A DNA stretch of 64,000 bases. Source: Sipunculus nudus (Eukaryota; Annelida; Sipuncula; Golfingiida; Sipunculidae). Shown one piece after another: positions 23,001 through 56,699 of the stretch. The notes below the pieces were generated by a model, which was given only the letters and a program-made list of their open reading frames with translations, was not told the origin of the DNA and did no database searches. A program made the translations under genes and the position numbers. Numbering within the stretch: the stretch's first letter is position 1; each line of letters starts with the position of its first letter. The stretch spans positions 26,767,339-26,831,338 of the forward strand of contig CM049316.1 of the NCBI GenBank assembly GCA_026874595.1, given 5' to 3'.

Positions 23001-26000
23001 TAATTTGGGGGAAAAAACAAAGATTGATTATTGATCTATTATTTTATGTACTTTCTATATGACCTTAAAATCTGCTGTATACTAGTACCTTAAATATTGA
23101 TCCCAGTTCATAGTCTGACATGTAGGCCTACATTGGTATTCAAAATTAAATCATCAATCCACCTGCATCCAAGGTAGACCTGCTCTCTGACAGAATTAGG
23201 TTCTTTTTATGTGCATACATATAAATCTGTATTTATCAGCTCAGCTGACTGAGAGTCATCTGAGCTATAGTGATTACTCTTTGTCCAACTGTTTGTCTGT
23301 CCATCTGTTGGTCCGTTAACAAGGCAAAAATCATTGCCGATGGATCTAGAAACTTCTAATTGAAAACCCATGGAGGTCCATATAAAATCCCCTGGCAAAC
23401 CTGAAATAGCTCAGTGAGTTAGAGGGTTGTAATAATGATCATGAGATTGCAGGTTCAAAGCCAGATGGTGCCGTATCATATTTACTCTTCTTTCATGCAT
23501 CTTGTTAGGACCCTAAAAAATGGTGCCCTGTAGTGATCACTGTGTCCATCTGTCTGTCCGACTCTTTTCTTTTGTGGGGGATATCCCAATGGATCTTTCT
23601 CAAATCCACAGGGATGATTTGTTCCAAGGAGGGCTCCGTCCCTATCGAATTTCAGACCTGCCAAAAATTCAATATGGCTGCCAGAGCACAATTGGTGATT
23701 TTCTTTTGTGCACGATATCCCAAAGGGAACATGATGGCTTTTCCTCAGATTCACAGGAATAATTGGTACCAGTGTGGGCTCCAGACCTATCAAATAACAG
23801 GTCTGTTACATAATTGGCAATCACAGCACAATCAGTGATTTTTTTTAGCGCACAACATCTCAATAACAACAGGCTTGATCTTTCTCAAATTCACAGAGAT
23901 GAGTGGTACCTATGAGGGCTCCAGGTCTATTGAACTACAAACCTGTCAGATTTTCAGTATGGCCCAAATGGGACAATCAGTGATTTTCTTTTGTCCGCAC
24001 TATCTGAACTAAAACATTCTTGATCTTCTCAAATTCACAAGAATGATTGGTACCGATGAGACCTATTGAATTACAGACCTGTCAAACTTCAAATATGTCA
24101 ACCACAGCACAATTGGATTTTATTTTTCGCACAGTATCTTAACACAAACCTGCTTGATCTTTCTCAAATTCCTAGGGATCGTTGGTACCAATGGGGGCTC
24201 TGTCCCTTTCAAATTACACAACTGCCAAAAATCCAATATGGCAGCCAGACCACAATCAGAGATTTTGTATTGCAGACATTGCATGAGACATATCTTCATT
24301 AATATGAGTTGAACCAGTAGCATTTTTTCTCATCATGCATATTGATAAAAACCTGTTTCTCTTTGTCATATTGTGAACTATAAACTTTTGCCCAATATGT
24401 AAACAAGCTAACCACTACCTGAAATGCTGTACCATCTGATGACCATTGTCCAACTACATCTGGTAGTTCTAATGAATTCCTTGTCTTATAGGTTATACAG
24501 GAGCTGGTAATAACTCTGACTTAGTGAAATAGTAAGCTAGAAGAGGCTTAGGTCTTTTTTTTCCAGAACAGCTTTCACAGTACACGAGTGATTCTCTTGT
24601 CACTCTGTGCATTGAATCATATACCTGGTAATTTCAGTGTTTCCACCTCCTGTCATGTGCATTTACTGTTTCAGTGTACCGTGCCAGCTTCAGAGAAACA
24701 TTCGCAGAGATGCATGCCCCCAATGCTGAGTGGAAGCGTATCCTAGCCCTGACGCTTCTGGGCGTTTCTGTCACAGGCTGGCTGTTCATCTTCTTGAAAC
24801 TTTATGGTAAGTACCTGTATTGTTCAAATCAGCATCCATGTATCACTGAAACATTCATATTTATAATTTTCTTGACAAGGGTTAGTTTCACAAAGCAGCA
24901 AGATTATTCTAAAATAATTGAAAATATCTTCCATTCTTTGCACATACTTTGACAATTCTTTTGTCATGATCATATACGGCACAGTATCCCAGGATACTTC
25001 AAACTTAGCATTGGGGGGGGGGGTTCATGAAAATCTGTTGGCAGTAATGGGGAACCAATTGCTGAAGTTTCTCAGTGCAGTAGATGGATTCTATTTATAG
25101 CTTTGGCAGACTGCCAACTGTGTCAAATTATGCAACAGGTCAAGAGTTCACTCAGTGCAGCCAGGTACAGGTCAGATGTTCACTCAGTCTAGCCAGGTGC
25201 AGGTCAGGAGTTCACTCAGTGCAGTAGCTGGAGCCAGCAATTTGTCACAGTTCACTCTGGGCTTTCAAGACAGGTGTTGCCACCTTCAATGACTTTTGCA
25301 GAGTGTATGTGCCTGCTTATTTCTCCAGAGGAATTTGATATATCAGCCTGAAATTGGGCAAATTTATAAATAGTGTAAAGTTTTGTCCTATACAAGACTG
25401 GTGATGCCACCTACAAAATTTTTGCACAGTGTTTGTCCCTGCTTATTTCTCAGGAGGGGATATCAGCCTGATATTGGGCATAAATATACATCTCTGATAC
25501 CTTCGTCTTATACAAGACATGTAGACCTACTTGAAAAGTAATGGCCCAGCATTGAAGCATTATACCCGATTTATAAACTGTTGCACAGGTTCGCATTAGG
25601 CCTGTAGGCCTTGTTTGTTATTTTAACAAATATTTTTTATTTTTACCATAAAATGACAACAATCATGTCAGTTTCCCAGATGTGATAACATCTAGTGTCA
25701 AAAGATCTGGTGTGTTTATTGTTCACAAGTGGATGCCCTATAGTAATCACCTTGTTTGTCTGTCTGTTTGGATGTCTGTCCATCTGTCAGTCCCCACAAA
25801 TTAGTATCCAGATGATAACTCCAGGTTGGATTGACACATGGATTTCAAACTCGACTTAAATATGGCCCACCACTAAAGCAAGAACCTATATGATTTTTGG
25901 GTCATGAGGTCAAGGTCACAGGACTTACTTATTTAAATAGATTACGGCTGCATTTTAAGCCAAGCTTTTCATCCCAAACTTTCCAACTTATGCATTTAGC

Positions 26001-26927
26001 AGAATTGCCAGTTTGGGGAGAGCATATATGAATTTTAGTTTCCGGATGATAACTTCAGTTTAGTTTGACATGTTTTTTTCAAACGTAACTTATATATGGC
26101 TCACCACTAAGTAAGAACTGTGACGATTTTGGGGTCCAGCGGTCAAAGGTCAAGGTCACAGGACCCATTTCTTTAAAAAGAAATTATGCATTTCAAACCT
26201 TCCATCTTCAAGATATTGCTAACCTGCCAATAGGGGAAGGTTCTATTGGATTTTGGGGTCAAGGGGTCAGCGGTCAAGGTCACAGGGCCCATACATTCAC
26301 AAATTAGTTTATGGATGATAATTCTGCTTTGCCTAGACAGATTGACTTCATACTGGATTTATTAATGACCCAACACTTAAGTAAATTCATTTTGATTTTC
26401 AAGGTCCAGAAGGGTCAAAGTTGAAGATCATGGGAGCCACATCTTTAAAAAGATTGTGGATGCACTGGAAAGCAAACTTTTCATCCCAAACTCTCCGACT
26501 TTAACACATGGTTTACTTGCCCAAAGTGAGGAAATATGTAAATTTTGAGGTTACCTGGTCAGATTGTTACAATAATCTAAATGCTGCAAGTTCAAGGATA
26601 AGCTGCAAGTCCTAAGATTTTTGGTCACAGGGGTATTGACCAAGGTCACAGGACTGTCATTCTGAAAAATTTCTTTAAAATATCCTTATAGAAAAACTCA
26701 GCTGAGCGTCGAGACCCATGGGTCCCTAGTTTATGAAAAAACTGAATCACTGAATATTCAATATTTATCAAATGTATACAATCTGTGTTTCAGTGTATCC
26801 TCCTATGCCCGTCACCATCACAAAAGAATGGAAGGAAGTCTGTCTTCAGCGCATGGTGGACCAACGACAGGGCCCAATCGAGGGTATCGCGTCGAACTAC
26901 GACTACGAGAAGGGACAATGGAAATAA
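19965..26927 (+). CDS. COX4: Cytochrome c oxidase subunit 4, mitochondrial (4 coding exons)
   Basis: Exons 19965..20091, 21663..21833, 24675..24806 and 26794..26927 join in frame to 187 codons plus TAA (human COX4I1 is 169). Residues 1-26 are Arg/Ser-rich without acids (MLRALARRGLQLSQRSLSTT), a mitochondrial presequence. The matrix part has REKEKGDWKNLSLEDKKALY and FRETFAEMHAPNAEW. One membrane helix lies at about 121-139. The intermembrane tail has PITIT-like PMPVTITKEW and ends GIASNYDYEKGQWK, the family C-terminus. COX4 is the largest nuclear-encoded subunit of complex IV and binds regulatory nucleotides in mammals. Introns are phase 1 throughout with GTAAGT donors. The start exon has an acceptor (TTTTGCAG) just upstream, so a non-coding 5' exon must exist, probably near 10.5 kb. 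Confidence 0.96.
20586..21015 (+). repeat. Dispersed repeat L, copy 1 (COX4 intron)
   Basis: Shares, in order, CAATCAGACTCACA-like, TTCTAAATACAC, ATATAAATGTAG and GTAACAAATTTTAATTTAAA-like words with 46,896-47,225 on the same strand. Confidence 0.6.
21663..21833 (+). CDS. COX4: COX4 coding exon b (residues 43-99)
   Basis: Acceptor TTACCTTAG; reads GNRDVVGYGFNGNPTYQDRP through SLEDKKA, with GTAAGT at 21,834. The two longer open frames starting at 21,669 and 21,640 are other-frame shadows of this exon. Confidence 0.95.
22000..23230. other. COX4 intron 2, proximal part
   Basis: AT-rich, no gene or known repeat recognised. Confidence 0.5.
23237..23400 (-). mobile_element. Family B 3' fragment (B4)
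   Basis: Minus-strand copy of the family B terminal hairpin (23,237-23,267, TAGCTCAGATGACT..AGTCAGCTGAG form) with adjoining sequence. Confidence 0.5.
23407..23476 (+). mobile_element. tRNA-like SINE head
   Basis: A-box-like TAGCTCAGTGAGTTAGAG and, at the expected spacing, B-box-like GCAGGTTCAAAGCC. It has no cloverleaf that pairs well, so it is not a functional tRNA. Confidence 0.5.
23520..24300 (-). repeat. Family G element with ~140-bp tandem modules (G3)
   Basis: Modules recur at about 140-base spacing, each with TTTCTCAAATTCACA, ATTGGTACCA, GGGCTCC and ACAATCAGTGATTTT. The left end GGTGCCCTGTAGTGATCAC resembles that of the element at 25,728. Several apparent open frames here are repeat-derived. 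Confidence 0.65.
24675..24806 (+). CDS. COX4: COX4 coding exon c (membrane helix, residues 99-143)
   Basis: Acceptor TGTTTCAG; reads LYRASFRETFAEMHAPNAEW and then the hydrophobic helix ILALTLLGVSVTGWLFIFL, closing with GTAAGT at 24,807. Confidence 0.95.
25136..25231 (+). repeat. 32-bp minisatellite, 3 units
   Basis: CAGGTCA(A/G)...GTTCACTCAGT begins at 25,136, 25,168 and 25,200. Confidence 0.8.
25260..25615 (-). mobile_element. Family M element (M1)
   Basis: The 5' end at 25,615 reads AACAAG then hairpin GGCCTacAGGCC on the minus strand. The interior has two modules with TGCTTATTTCTC and ATCAGCCTGA and a GGTGATGCCACCTAC motif. Confidence 0.6.
25728..26731 (-). mobile_element. Family G element (G2) in COX4 intron 3
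   Basis: Minus-strand head AACTAGGGACCCATGGGTC, then three or four modules of roughly 200-250 bp carrying GGTCAAGGTCACAGG, and a left end with GTCTGTCTGT microsatellite and TGCCCTATAGTAATCAC. Confidence 0.7.
26794..26927 (+). CDS. COX4: COX4 coding exon d (C-terminus, residues 143-187, stop)
   Basis: Acceptor GTGTTTCAG; reads VYPPMPVTITKEWKEVCLQR and ends NYDYEKGQWK then TAA at 26,925-26,927. Confidence 0.95.
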
Positions 26928-27274
26928 CTGCATTCATCCTAGGTTGTCATTCTAACAAGAGATTTTATTATTTAAATGTCACTCCTGTCCAGTGTTTAAT
27001 GGTTAATTGCACATTGAACCGTGAACTTTCAGTCATTGTCAGGCTGTGTGATAAAATTTCAGAGCTGGTCATTGTACAGGGACAAAATCAATGCAGGATG
27101 ATTTAGAGCATGCTTTATGCTTTATTTAGCAGTGTATATATAGGCCATAGGGAATCAAGACACCATCCAACTTATGCAAGGCAGGAATACCTCTAAGGTC
27201 TACTTACACATTATCAGGTCGCACAGTGATACTTGGTTGTTGACATGATTGTAACTTATCTTGGTGTTTGATGT

Positions 27275-27280
27275 AATAAA
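27275..27280 (+). terminator. COX4 poly(A) signal
   Basis: AATAAA about 350 bases after the stop, followed by a T/C-rich stretch (about 27,299-27,328) that could serve as the downstream element. Confidence 0.6.
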
Positions 27281-27299
27281 ACATGGGACTTTACTTAAT

Positions 27300-28630
27300 T
27301 TTTTGTCTTTTCTTTTTCTTCTCTTGTAGCAATTAGGTCTGTGTTTTTAGTCTGTATGTATGGTCATTGATGCCTGGTGTAGTGTCCATTTGAAAAATTT
27401 TATCAGAAATATCTGATATCTGTCCACAAGGATGATCAGGGATCCAAATTTTAGGATTGTGTTAAAGAAATATATTAAATTCTACTTAACTTGCCATATT
27501 GCAGTACTGTTTAAGGTCTGCAGTCTCTGTGTATGCCCTATTTCTCAAATGTTTGTAAATTTCATTTAGAGACAAATTTATCTCGTAACTTGTATTGATG
27601 TTCTGTCATGTCAATATACATTTGATAGCCCAGTAGCATGAATTTTAAGCTCTGCTCATTATAGATCTTTGCAACAGAAACAATTGTTCCTCTTTATTCA
27701 AATCTTCCCATGACCATGTCCTGTCTCTCCATTAGTGCAGTGAAAATTAGATAATCCTGCCAGTAGACTGACAGATAGGTCAAAATGTGAGCTCTATATA
27801 GGTATGCTGCATATATATATATAAGCAAGCAGAGGTAATGAATCCTAAAATTCTGTGGTTATTGGTTAAACCCTGATATTTTTTGCTGAAAACTAGGCTG
27901 GAAACCTGTATATGTGGTAACCATCATTCCCAGTTCTAGTGCCTCTTGGAAATTTGACTGCTTGCAGAATTTGAAAAATCTTTTCCCAAAAACCAGAAGT
28001 GTCTAATGAATCAAGAGATCAAAGTCCTTGCATTTGTATTAAGTGAAAATACCACCCACCCCCCCCCCCCTTAGTTGTATAGTAAGAATACTACTTATCT
28101 CACATACTGTCTGCTCCTGGAATATTGAGGTGTATCATCAAATCAAACCTAGTTTATATAGTCTTCTGTATAACAATTGAAAAAGCATCCAATATGACAA
28201 CGCAAACCCTGCAGGGAACATGTTCAAAATATGTACCTTGGATTGAAAAAAAAGTGTAATTCCTAGGAACTTTTTCATGGACTATATTTTGAAAAAAAAA
28301 AACCCTGGACAGTGGTATTGCTTTCCTTGACTATAAACACAAACAACAACCATGGCCCCCTCTCAGTATGCTGTATGTTGATTTACTGGTGTGAGTTCAT
28401 TGTCCTCTGTGGCCATATTGTCACATCCCACATCCTAGTGTAAACAGATATGTAATAAAACGCATCAAGAATTCATTCTTGGGTTATTTATGCTTGGATT
28501 TTGACTAAAATTTAGACAGAGATTTTCCCAATACTAACCTATACAATATTTTCAATAACATCTGTGGTACCATTATTCAAATATCACACAGAATTTAGTG
28601 AAACACTCAATGCCTCGCACAGGGTTAATG
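27300..28630. other. COX4-VPS35 intergenic, unannotated
   Basis: Downstream of the COX4 poly(A) signal. A C-run lies near 28,060. No gene recognised. Confidence 0.5.
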
Positions 28631-28639
28631 TAATTCATT

Positions 28640-29813
28640 GTATCCGCCAAAACAAAGTTTTGTGGATACTGTTTTTTACCGGGTTTTACCGCCGCCGCCG
28701 CATACATGTCCGGAGATCTCCTCTGAGACTACTGAAAGGATTTTTCCAAAACTTTCACCAATTATCGGGTCACATGTGAACTGGTGCCTAACCAATTTGT
28801 GTTGACCTGTGACCTTTCCTCTCTGCCCAGCATCCATTTGTGCGTCTGTTTCCATACATAAACCCACATATCTAATGAACCGTTTGACCGATCAGGAAAA
28901 AAATTTTGTACAAATGTAGCCCTTGAATAGCTTTATAACATACAAAAAATATGGTGGCGCCACCTGCAACCATGTTTGCACAGTGTCCCATCTGTTTATC
29001 TGCCTTGGGTTAAAATCACTCGTATCTCTGCAGTGGTTTGACTAATTCACCTGAAATTTGGCATGTGTATACATCCTGGATAGCTTTCTTTATATTATCA
29101 CAGGTGGCGCCACCTATATTCACGTTCACTCTGCAAACATCCAAGCTCGTATCTCGGGAACCGTTTGACCGATTGGGCCAAAATTTTACACGTGTATTTC
29201 ACATAGCTCTTTATCATACGCAAAACTGGTGGCGCCACCTGCAACCATTTTTGCACAGTGTCTGTCTGTTTGTCTGCCGTAGGCTAAAATCACTCCTATC
29301 TCTGTAGTGGTTTGACATAACTGCCAAAAATTTTGCATGTTTATACATCCTGGACAGCTTTCTTGATTTTATGACAGGTGGCGCCACCTATATTCTTGTT
29401 TATGCTGCAGACATCCAAGCTCATATCTCGGGAACCGTTTGACTGATTGGGCCAAAATTTTGCTTGTGTATAAAATCTCACATAGCTCTTTATTATACAC
29501 AAAACTGGAGGGGCCACCTGCAACCATTTTTGCACAGCGTCTGTTTGTCTGCCGTGGGCTAAAATCACTCATATCTCTGTAGTGGTTTGACTTTTCTGCC
29601 TAAAATTTCCATATGTATACAACTTGGACAGCTCTCTGGATTTGTGGTAGGTGGCGCAACCTATATACACATTTCGGCTGCAGACATCCATGCTAATATG
29701 CAACACACCTCACCCTATTTCACCTTGCCACTCAATCCATGCCTCACTTCACCTGTTCCACTCTGATTTTGGCGGATACACGTAGTCGCTTGTCAACTAC
29801 CCGTATTCTAGTT
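28640..29813 (-). mobile_element. Family A element A2 (near full length)
   Basis: The minus-strand 5' end at 29,813 reads AACTAGAATACGGGTAG with hairpin arms, then GTATCCGCCAAAATCAGAG. The 3' end at 28,640 is a hairpin closing in TTTTGGCGGATAC. The interior has about 135-base modules with perfect GGTGGCGCCACC at 28,954, 29,103, 29,228 and 29,377. Confidence 0.85.
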
Positions 29814-30297
29814 TATAATGTAAAACAAGAACTGTTTAGGTTGAGAAAACTTATTGCGTGAAAAAGTGGCCAGGTCATGTGCAGAATAACTCGTATACTA
29901 TCTTGCAGAACCTGGTGTCCCAGGTTTGGATTAAACAACACCATTTTTCATTATTACAACTTGTATTGATATAGCATGCAGTAAAATGCATCCTACGTTG
30001 TTAAAAGTATCTTTATCAATAACCAAACAAACCATAACCTCATAAAGAGGCTCCTTTTCATAGACATGCTTAAGAAGCATACTCCCTCAAACGTTTCAAC
30101 TTGAAAGTATTATAAAACCGTGAACTTTCAACTTTTTATGTGCTCAGTGAGGGTGTCTTTGATAACAGCTACTCAAGATACCTTATCTGCACTGCCAGAT
30201 TATACACACATATATAATATATATAATGAGGTTTATAGTTTTATATTCTGTTGTGCAGTCAAGTGACTATAGTTTTAAATATTTTATATATTTTTGT

Positions 30298-30311
30298 GGG
30301 GGGGGGGGGGG
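30298..30311. repeat. G homopolymer
   Basis: Fourteen consecutive G; assembly or polymerase slippage is likely here. Confidence 0.8.
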
Positions 30312-31164
30312 AGACAATTTGATTCTACAAACTAGAAAGATTTGATAGTGTTTTATGCAAAACCTGTGGTGACAGTACTGCAAAGCCATCCCACACAGTA
30401 TCCAGGAACTTTTTTTTACCTTTATATGTTTATATTTAGACCCTCACTTTAGTGTTTTCGTGCCTATGGTAACAGACAACCTGCTGAGTATGCTCTCAGA
30501 AGAAGAATGATTTGTCAGGGAGTTTAAAGACATTTGCAATATTTAGATAATGAGAGCATGCTCTTGCACTTTTTTTATACTCTGACTCCACAAAAATTAT
30601 TTATATAATTTTCCATGTAAATATATTTAAGATATTTTAAAGGAGAAATTTGAATAAAAAAATACCAAATCTAAAACTTTGGAACTGTTTAAAGATCAAG
30701 AACCACCACTCAGTCATTTTTTCGTTAAATAGTCATGAACGCTCATTTATATCAAGTTAAGTAGATAAAAGAGGTGACAAAGGCACTGTCAGATCAGACT
30801 TGCCAGGATCCTTGACCTTGCTATGTTGCCAGGGGTTGTCCCATGGGGTACCCATCCCTATGTCATACGCATACTAATCAGCAGAAAAACTAAAGGCTTT
30901 TTGGACAGGAATCCTGGTAGTGCATTGTGCATATTACAAAATTGAAATTAATGGAAAACCATTTTAGAACATAAAGCTCCATGATTGCAGATAAAAAAAT
31001 TTACTTTTTAAAAATGACTTCACTAATTTTAAAGATTATAAGGCTGTACAAATCCCAATCTGTTTGGCAAAAACTTTTTGTTCCCGATTACAGACACATA
31101 CACATTACCACACAGAATGTTACTACTAGACATTTCATGGCATAGTATCCCCACACAATTAATT

Positions 31165-31182
31165 CCCCCCCCCCCCCCCCCC
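31165..31182. repeat. C homopolymer
   Basis: Eighteen consecutive C. Confidence 0.8.
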
Positions 31183-31249
31183 ACTTTAAGGATAGGCCCC
31201 CATCTTCAGCAGCATATACTGACACTTGACAAGTGACCATGGTTTCTTC

Positions 31250-32880
31250 CATCTATCATCTAGAGAAACAATATTTTTCAACAAAAATATGGGGCAAATA
31301 TGGTAAATCATTCTCAAGAAAAGGGGATAAATTTACACTATTAAAATGGTGAGGTAGCTGGCGCTACCTGTCTGGTTGATGAGATAACTCTCCAAGATGG
31401 ATGTATATGCCTTATTGCAGACCAACACATTGAACAATTCCTTTGATATGAGCAATTTTCATCCAAAGCAAATGTACGGCTGGACGCCACATGAAAACTA
31501 TTGCAGATGGCACCACCAGTCTTGAATATGAGATGCAGGTATCCAAGATCAAAGAACAAGCATAATTTCAGGCCAATACGGCAAATTTTTCCTAAAAAGG
31601 GGGCATTCATTTATACTATAAAAACGGTAAGGTAGGTGGTGCCACTTTTCTGCTTTACGAGAAAACTCTCCAAGATGGATGTACATGCCAAATTTCAGAC
31701 CAATACATTGAACCACTCCTGATGAGCAATTTTCACCTAAAGCAAACATATGGATGGACACCACATGAAAATGATTGCAGATGGCCTACCAGTTCTAAAT
31801 ACAAGATGGAGGTATCCAAGATCAATGGACATGCACAATTTTAGCCCAATCTGTCTATTTGTTTTTTACTTCTAATGCTCACATACTGTCAAGTGGCAAT
31901 GATGGGTTATTAGAAGGCGCGAAAACAAGAAAAGGACAGAAGCTGGCACCACCTGTCTTTGGCAGAAGACAAAGCTGTCTAAGATCTTTGGTTAATTTGA
32001 TTTTTGGACCAATCCATGCATCCCTTATTGAGATATTTATGATTCTGTGTGATTTTCACCTTAAATTCCAATATTCAAGGTCACTCTCATGGGAAACATC
32101 ATGACCCCAATTTAAATATACATCATCCCATAACCCATACCTATGTATATGCATAACATGAAAGCAATCTATTAGTTTTTGACCATAATGCTCACAGTAC
32201 TGGCAAGTGGCAATGAATGGGGGTATAAAATGGCACGAAAACAAGGAAAGGATAATAAGTGGTGCCACCAGGTTCTGGTACGTGACTACACTACCCAAGA
32301 TCTTCAGTTAACTTAATTTTTGGATCAATCCATGCAATATTTCTTGAGATATTAAGAATTTGTGATTTTCTAAAAAATGGACTTTTCAAGGTCAAAGTCA
32401 CTCTCCTAGTAAAGGTCATGACCCCATTTTGTATAGGCTTCGTTCTCTCACCCATATCTATAGACATTTCAAGTTTGGGAAAGATCCGAGAAGTATTTTT
32501 CGAGTTTTCTCACCTGAAAGAAATCTCTGCGGCGGTGCAACCGTGCCTAAACCATAGTATCCCGACTTTGCCCGAGGATACAATTATGATGATGAAGATT
32601 AATTTCTTTACACTATTTCCCAAGATGCCTGGTACTCCTGTCTGCATGATTTGAAATCCTCAAATTACCTGGCACTCAGTAGAGCTTATATCTCTGCCAA
32701 GGCCAACAATTCTATTTAATCCCTCCAAATAGTTACATAGATTTGCATCAAAACTGAATAGGATCATCCATGGTCCATGTCTGACCTCTCCACAAAGTGG
32801 AAATCAATTTGATAGTTTTTTTGGCAATCCTGGCAACAGACAGACAGACACATGATGCAAAAACATCACCCTGCCGCCTC
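31250..32880 (+). repeat. Family H tandem-module repeat
   Basis: Roughly 300-base modules with AACTCTCCAAGATGGATGTA, GAGCAATTTTCA and CACATGAAAA, then modules with TTGGATCAATCCATGCA and TTCTTGAGATATT. Each carries a degenerate GGTGGTGCCACC-type motif. It ends in an AGACAGACAG microsatellite. Confidence 0.6.
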
Positions 32881-32884
32881 CGCC

Positions 32885-33085
32885 AGCGGGGTATGCGTTT
32901 ATCCCACAACATTACTCGCACAACCAGGAACAGATTCTCATGCAATGTTCGTGGCGATTAGGCTAATGAAGAATCAATTAGATTAAGATGTGGATCTGGC
33001 ACATGAGCCAGATTTAGGAACACCATCAAGGAAAATTCACATACACACACATGAACCTGGGAATATGGACAAAACAAGTTAATGC
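32885..33085 (-). repeat. Family I repeat, copy 1
   Basis: Shares CAATTAGATTaAGATGT, GAGCCAGATT, CATCAAGGAAAATTCACA and GAACCTGGGAATATGG with 39,358-39,655. Confidence 0.6.
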
Positions 33086-33865
33086 ATGCATTGTTATTGA
33101 AGGTTTCTTGTTATTAAATGGTGTGGTTGTATATAATTCAAAGATAACACAAATGCTTCTTAGACTGTTTGATATTGTTTATATATGTATCACCGTACAT
33201 AAACATGAACAATTTCCTACATAATAAGGAGCAGGTATCAAATATAAAATATAGTTTTAATAAGGGAAGAGAGCTATGCTGGTGACAGTATGCCCAGTTT
33301 ATAAACCTAGTGAACAAAGTAGATTCTATAAAATGTACCACTCTATACAACATGATGGCACAGAATTCTGAAGACTTGTGCAGTATACGGTAAGTAACAT
33401 TGTTGTAGTTTTTTTACATAAACAGTTGTTACAGACGGGGCATTTAAGGTGGAAGCAAGATCAGATGTGACTCAGTCTCATGCAGGCTGCACTGTATTAA
33501 AAGATCTACCATATCTTGGTCTTCCTTAATGAGTATTGCATAATATTTAAATAACCTTGTAACATCATTTATGTGACACATGTTCATAAGGCATAAGGCA
33601 TGGTTAATATTGATGAAAATGTTACCGTAGTCTTCACTGCATTTGATACATTTATAGTAATTGAAAATTTCTTTTAATGAGCTTTTATTGTAGACTGCAT
33701 TTAATGAACTCTACAAAATAAATATGGCTACCCTCAATTTCACTAATGAATGTTTGTGTGTGTGTTTGATCTCAGCAAAAGATCAAGACAGTATGATCCC
33801 TAAATGCTCAATAATATATCACTCACATGTATCATTCAAGTGTAACCTTAGTGCTGTATAAGGTA

Positions 33866-34047
33866 CAGTGAAACCTCTTTAATGTGGGCACCCTTCAGAT
33901 TGGGCCAAACTCTATGGGTGTTCCCACTATATGGAGATCATGACCGCAACATAAATAATATGAAGGAGAAAATGTGGACTGTCAAAACCAACCCACTATA
34001 TAGAGGTACCGGCTGAATGGAGGTGCCCGCGATGAGAAGTTCCACTT
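33866..34047. mobile_element. pogo/Tc1-type MITE
   Basis: Imperfect inverted ends CAGTGAAACCTCTT and GAAGTTCCACTT flanked by TA (33,864-33,865 and 34,048-34,049). Short and without coding capacity. Confidence 0.55.
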
Positions 34048-34224
34048 TATATGTTCTTTCTTGTTATAATCATTTAACAAAGTATGAATCTAAAGTGAAC
34101 AACTGGTACTCTCACCTGTAATGTATGCAGGTAAATTACTCTGAAGCACCTTAGCTTCTACTAATTAAATATATCACAATTCATAACAATGTTATATTAT
34201 GACTTCTCTGCACCTTTCTCAAAC

Positions 34225-34230
34225 TTTAAT
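34225..34230 (-). terminator. Candidate VPS35 poly(A) signal
   Basis: ATTAAA on the minus strand about 285 bases past the stop. A canonical AATAAA follows at 33,684-33,689. Which one is used cannot be told from sequence. Confidence 0.3.
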
Positions 34231-34514
34231 CAAATGATGTACACAAATACATTATATGGGATACAACATATACCTGTCACACCCACAGGTATATATTAAC
34301 CTCTATATGTAGTTCAACTAACCTTTTACCACTGACCAAGAAAAATATTTAAAACAAACACTTTCATTAACATGAAGTCTCCTACTGTTCAGTTCTTGAA
34401 ATATTTCACAGAATAACAATAATGATCATAGATATAAGCTTAGAGAGGAAATTAAGAGTCCAATAATATCTTCTCAATGAGTTAGGGAGGATGATAACAA
34501 TATCGATAGTATGA

Positions 34515-56529
<22,015 letters not shown>

Positions 56530-56540
56530 TTTGACACCGT

Positions 56541-56555
56541 GACCCGGAAGTGAAA
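56541..56555 (-). promoter_or_regulatory. ETS/GABP-like site at the VPS35 start
   Basis: CCCGGAAGTG on the plus strand (CACTTCCGGG on the gene strand) lies about 15 bases upstream of the VPS35 ATG. Such sites commonly sit at TATA-less housekeeping promoters, and the Met-only exon means the transcript start must be close by. Confidence 0.5.
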
Positions 56556-56699
56556 CCAAATACACTGACTGGCGGCTTGTCACTAATCTACGCCCTCTGT
56601 AGACTGGTTCCCTGCTCCCAGGGTGCCAACTTGAAGTCGCGCACTTTCCCTCGACTACATTATACAAACCGTTAACACATTTTACTTCCGACTATTATT

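Noticed and set aside
23407-23476. Functional tRNA gene
   Set aside because: A and B box words are present, but the arms do not pair into a credible cloverleaf.
23482-23869. Overlapping 66-103 codon frames
   Set aside because: They read tandem family G modules; no conserved protein pattern.
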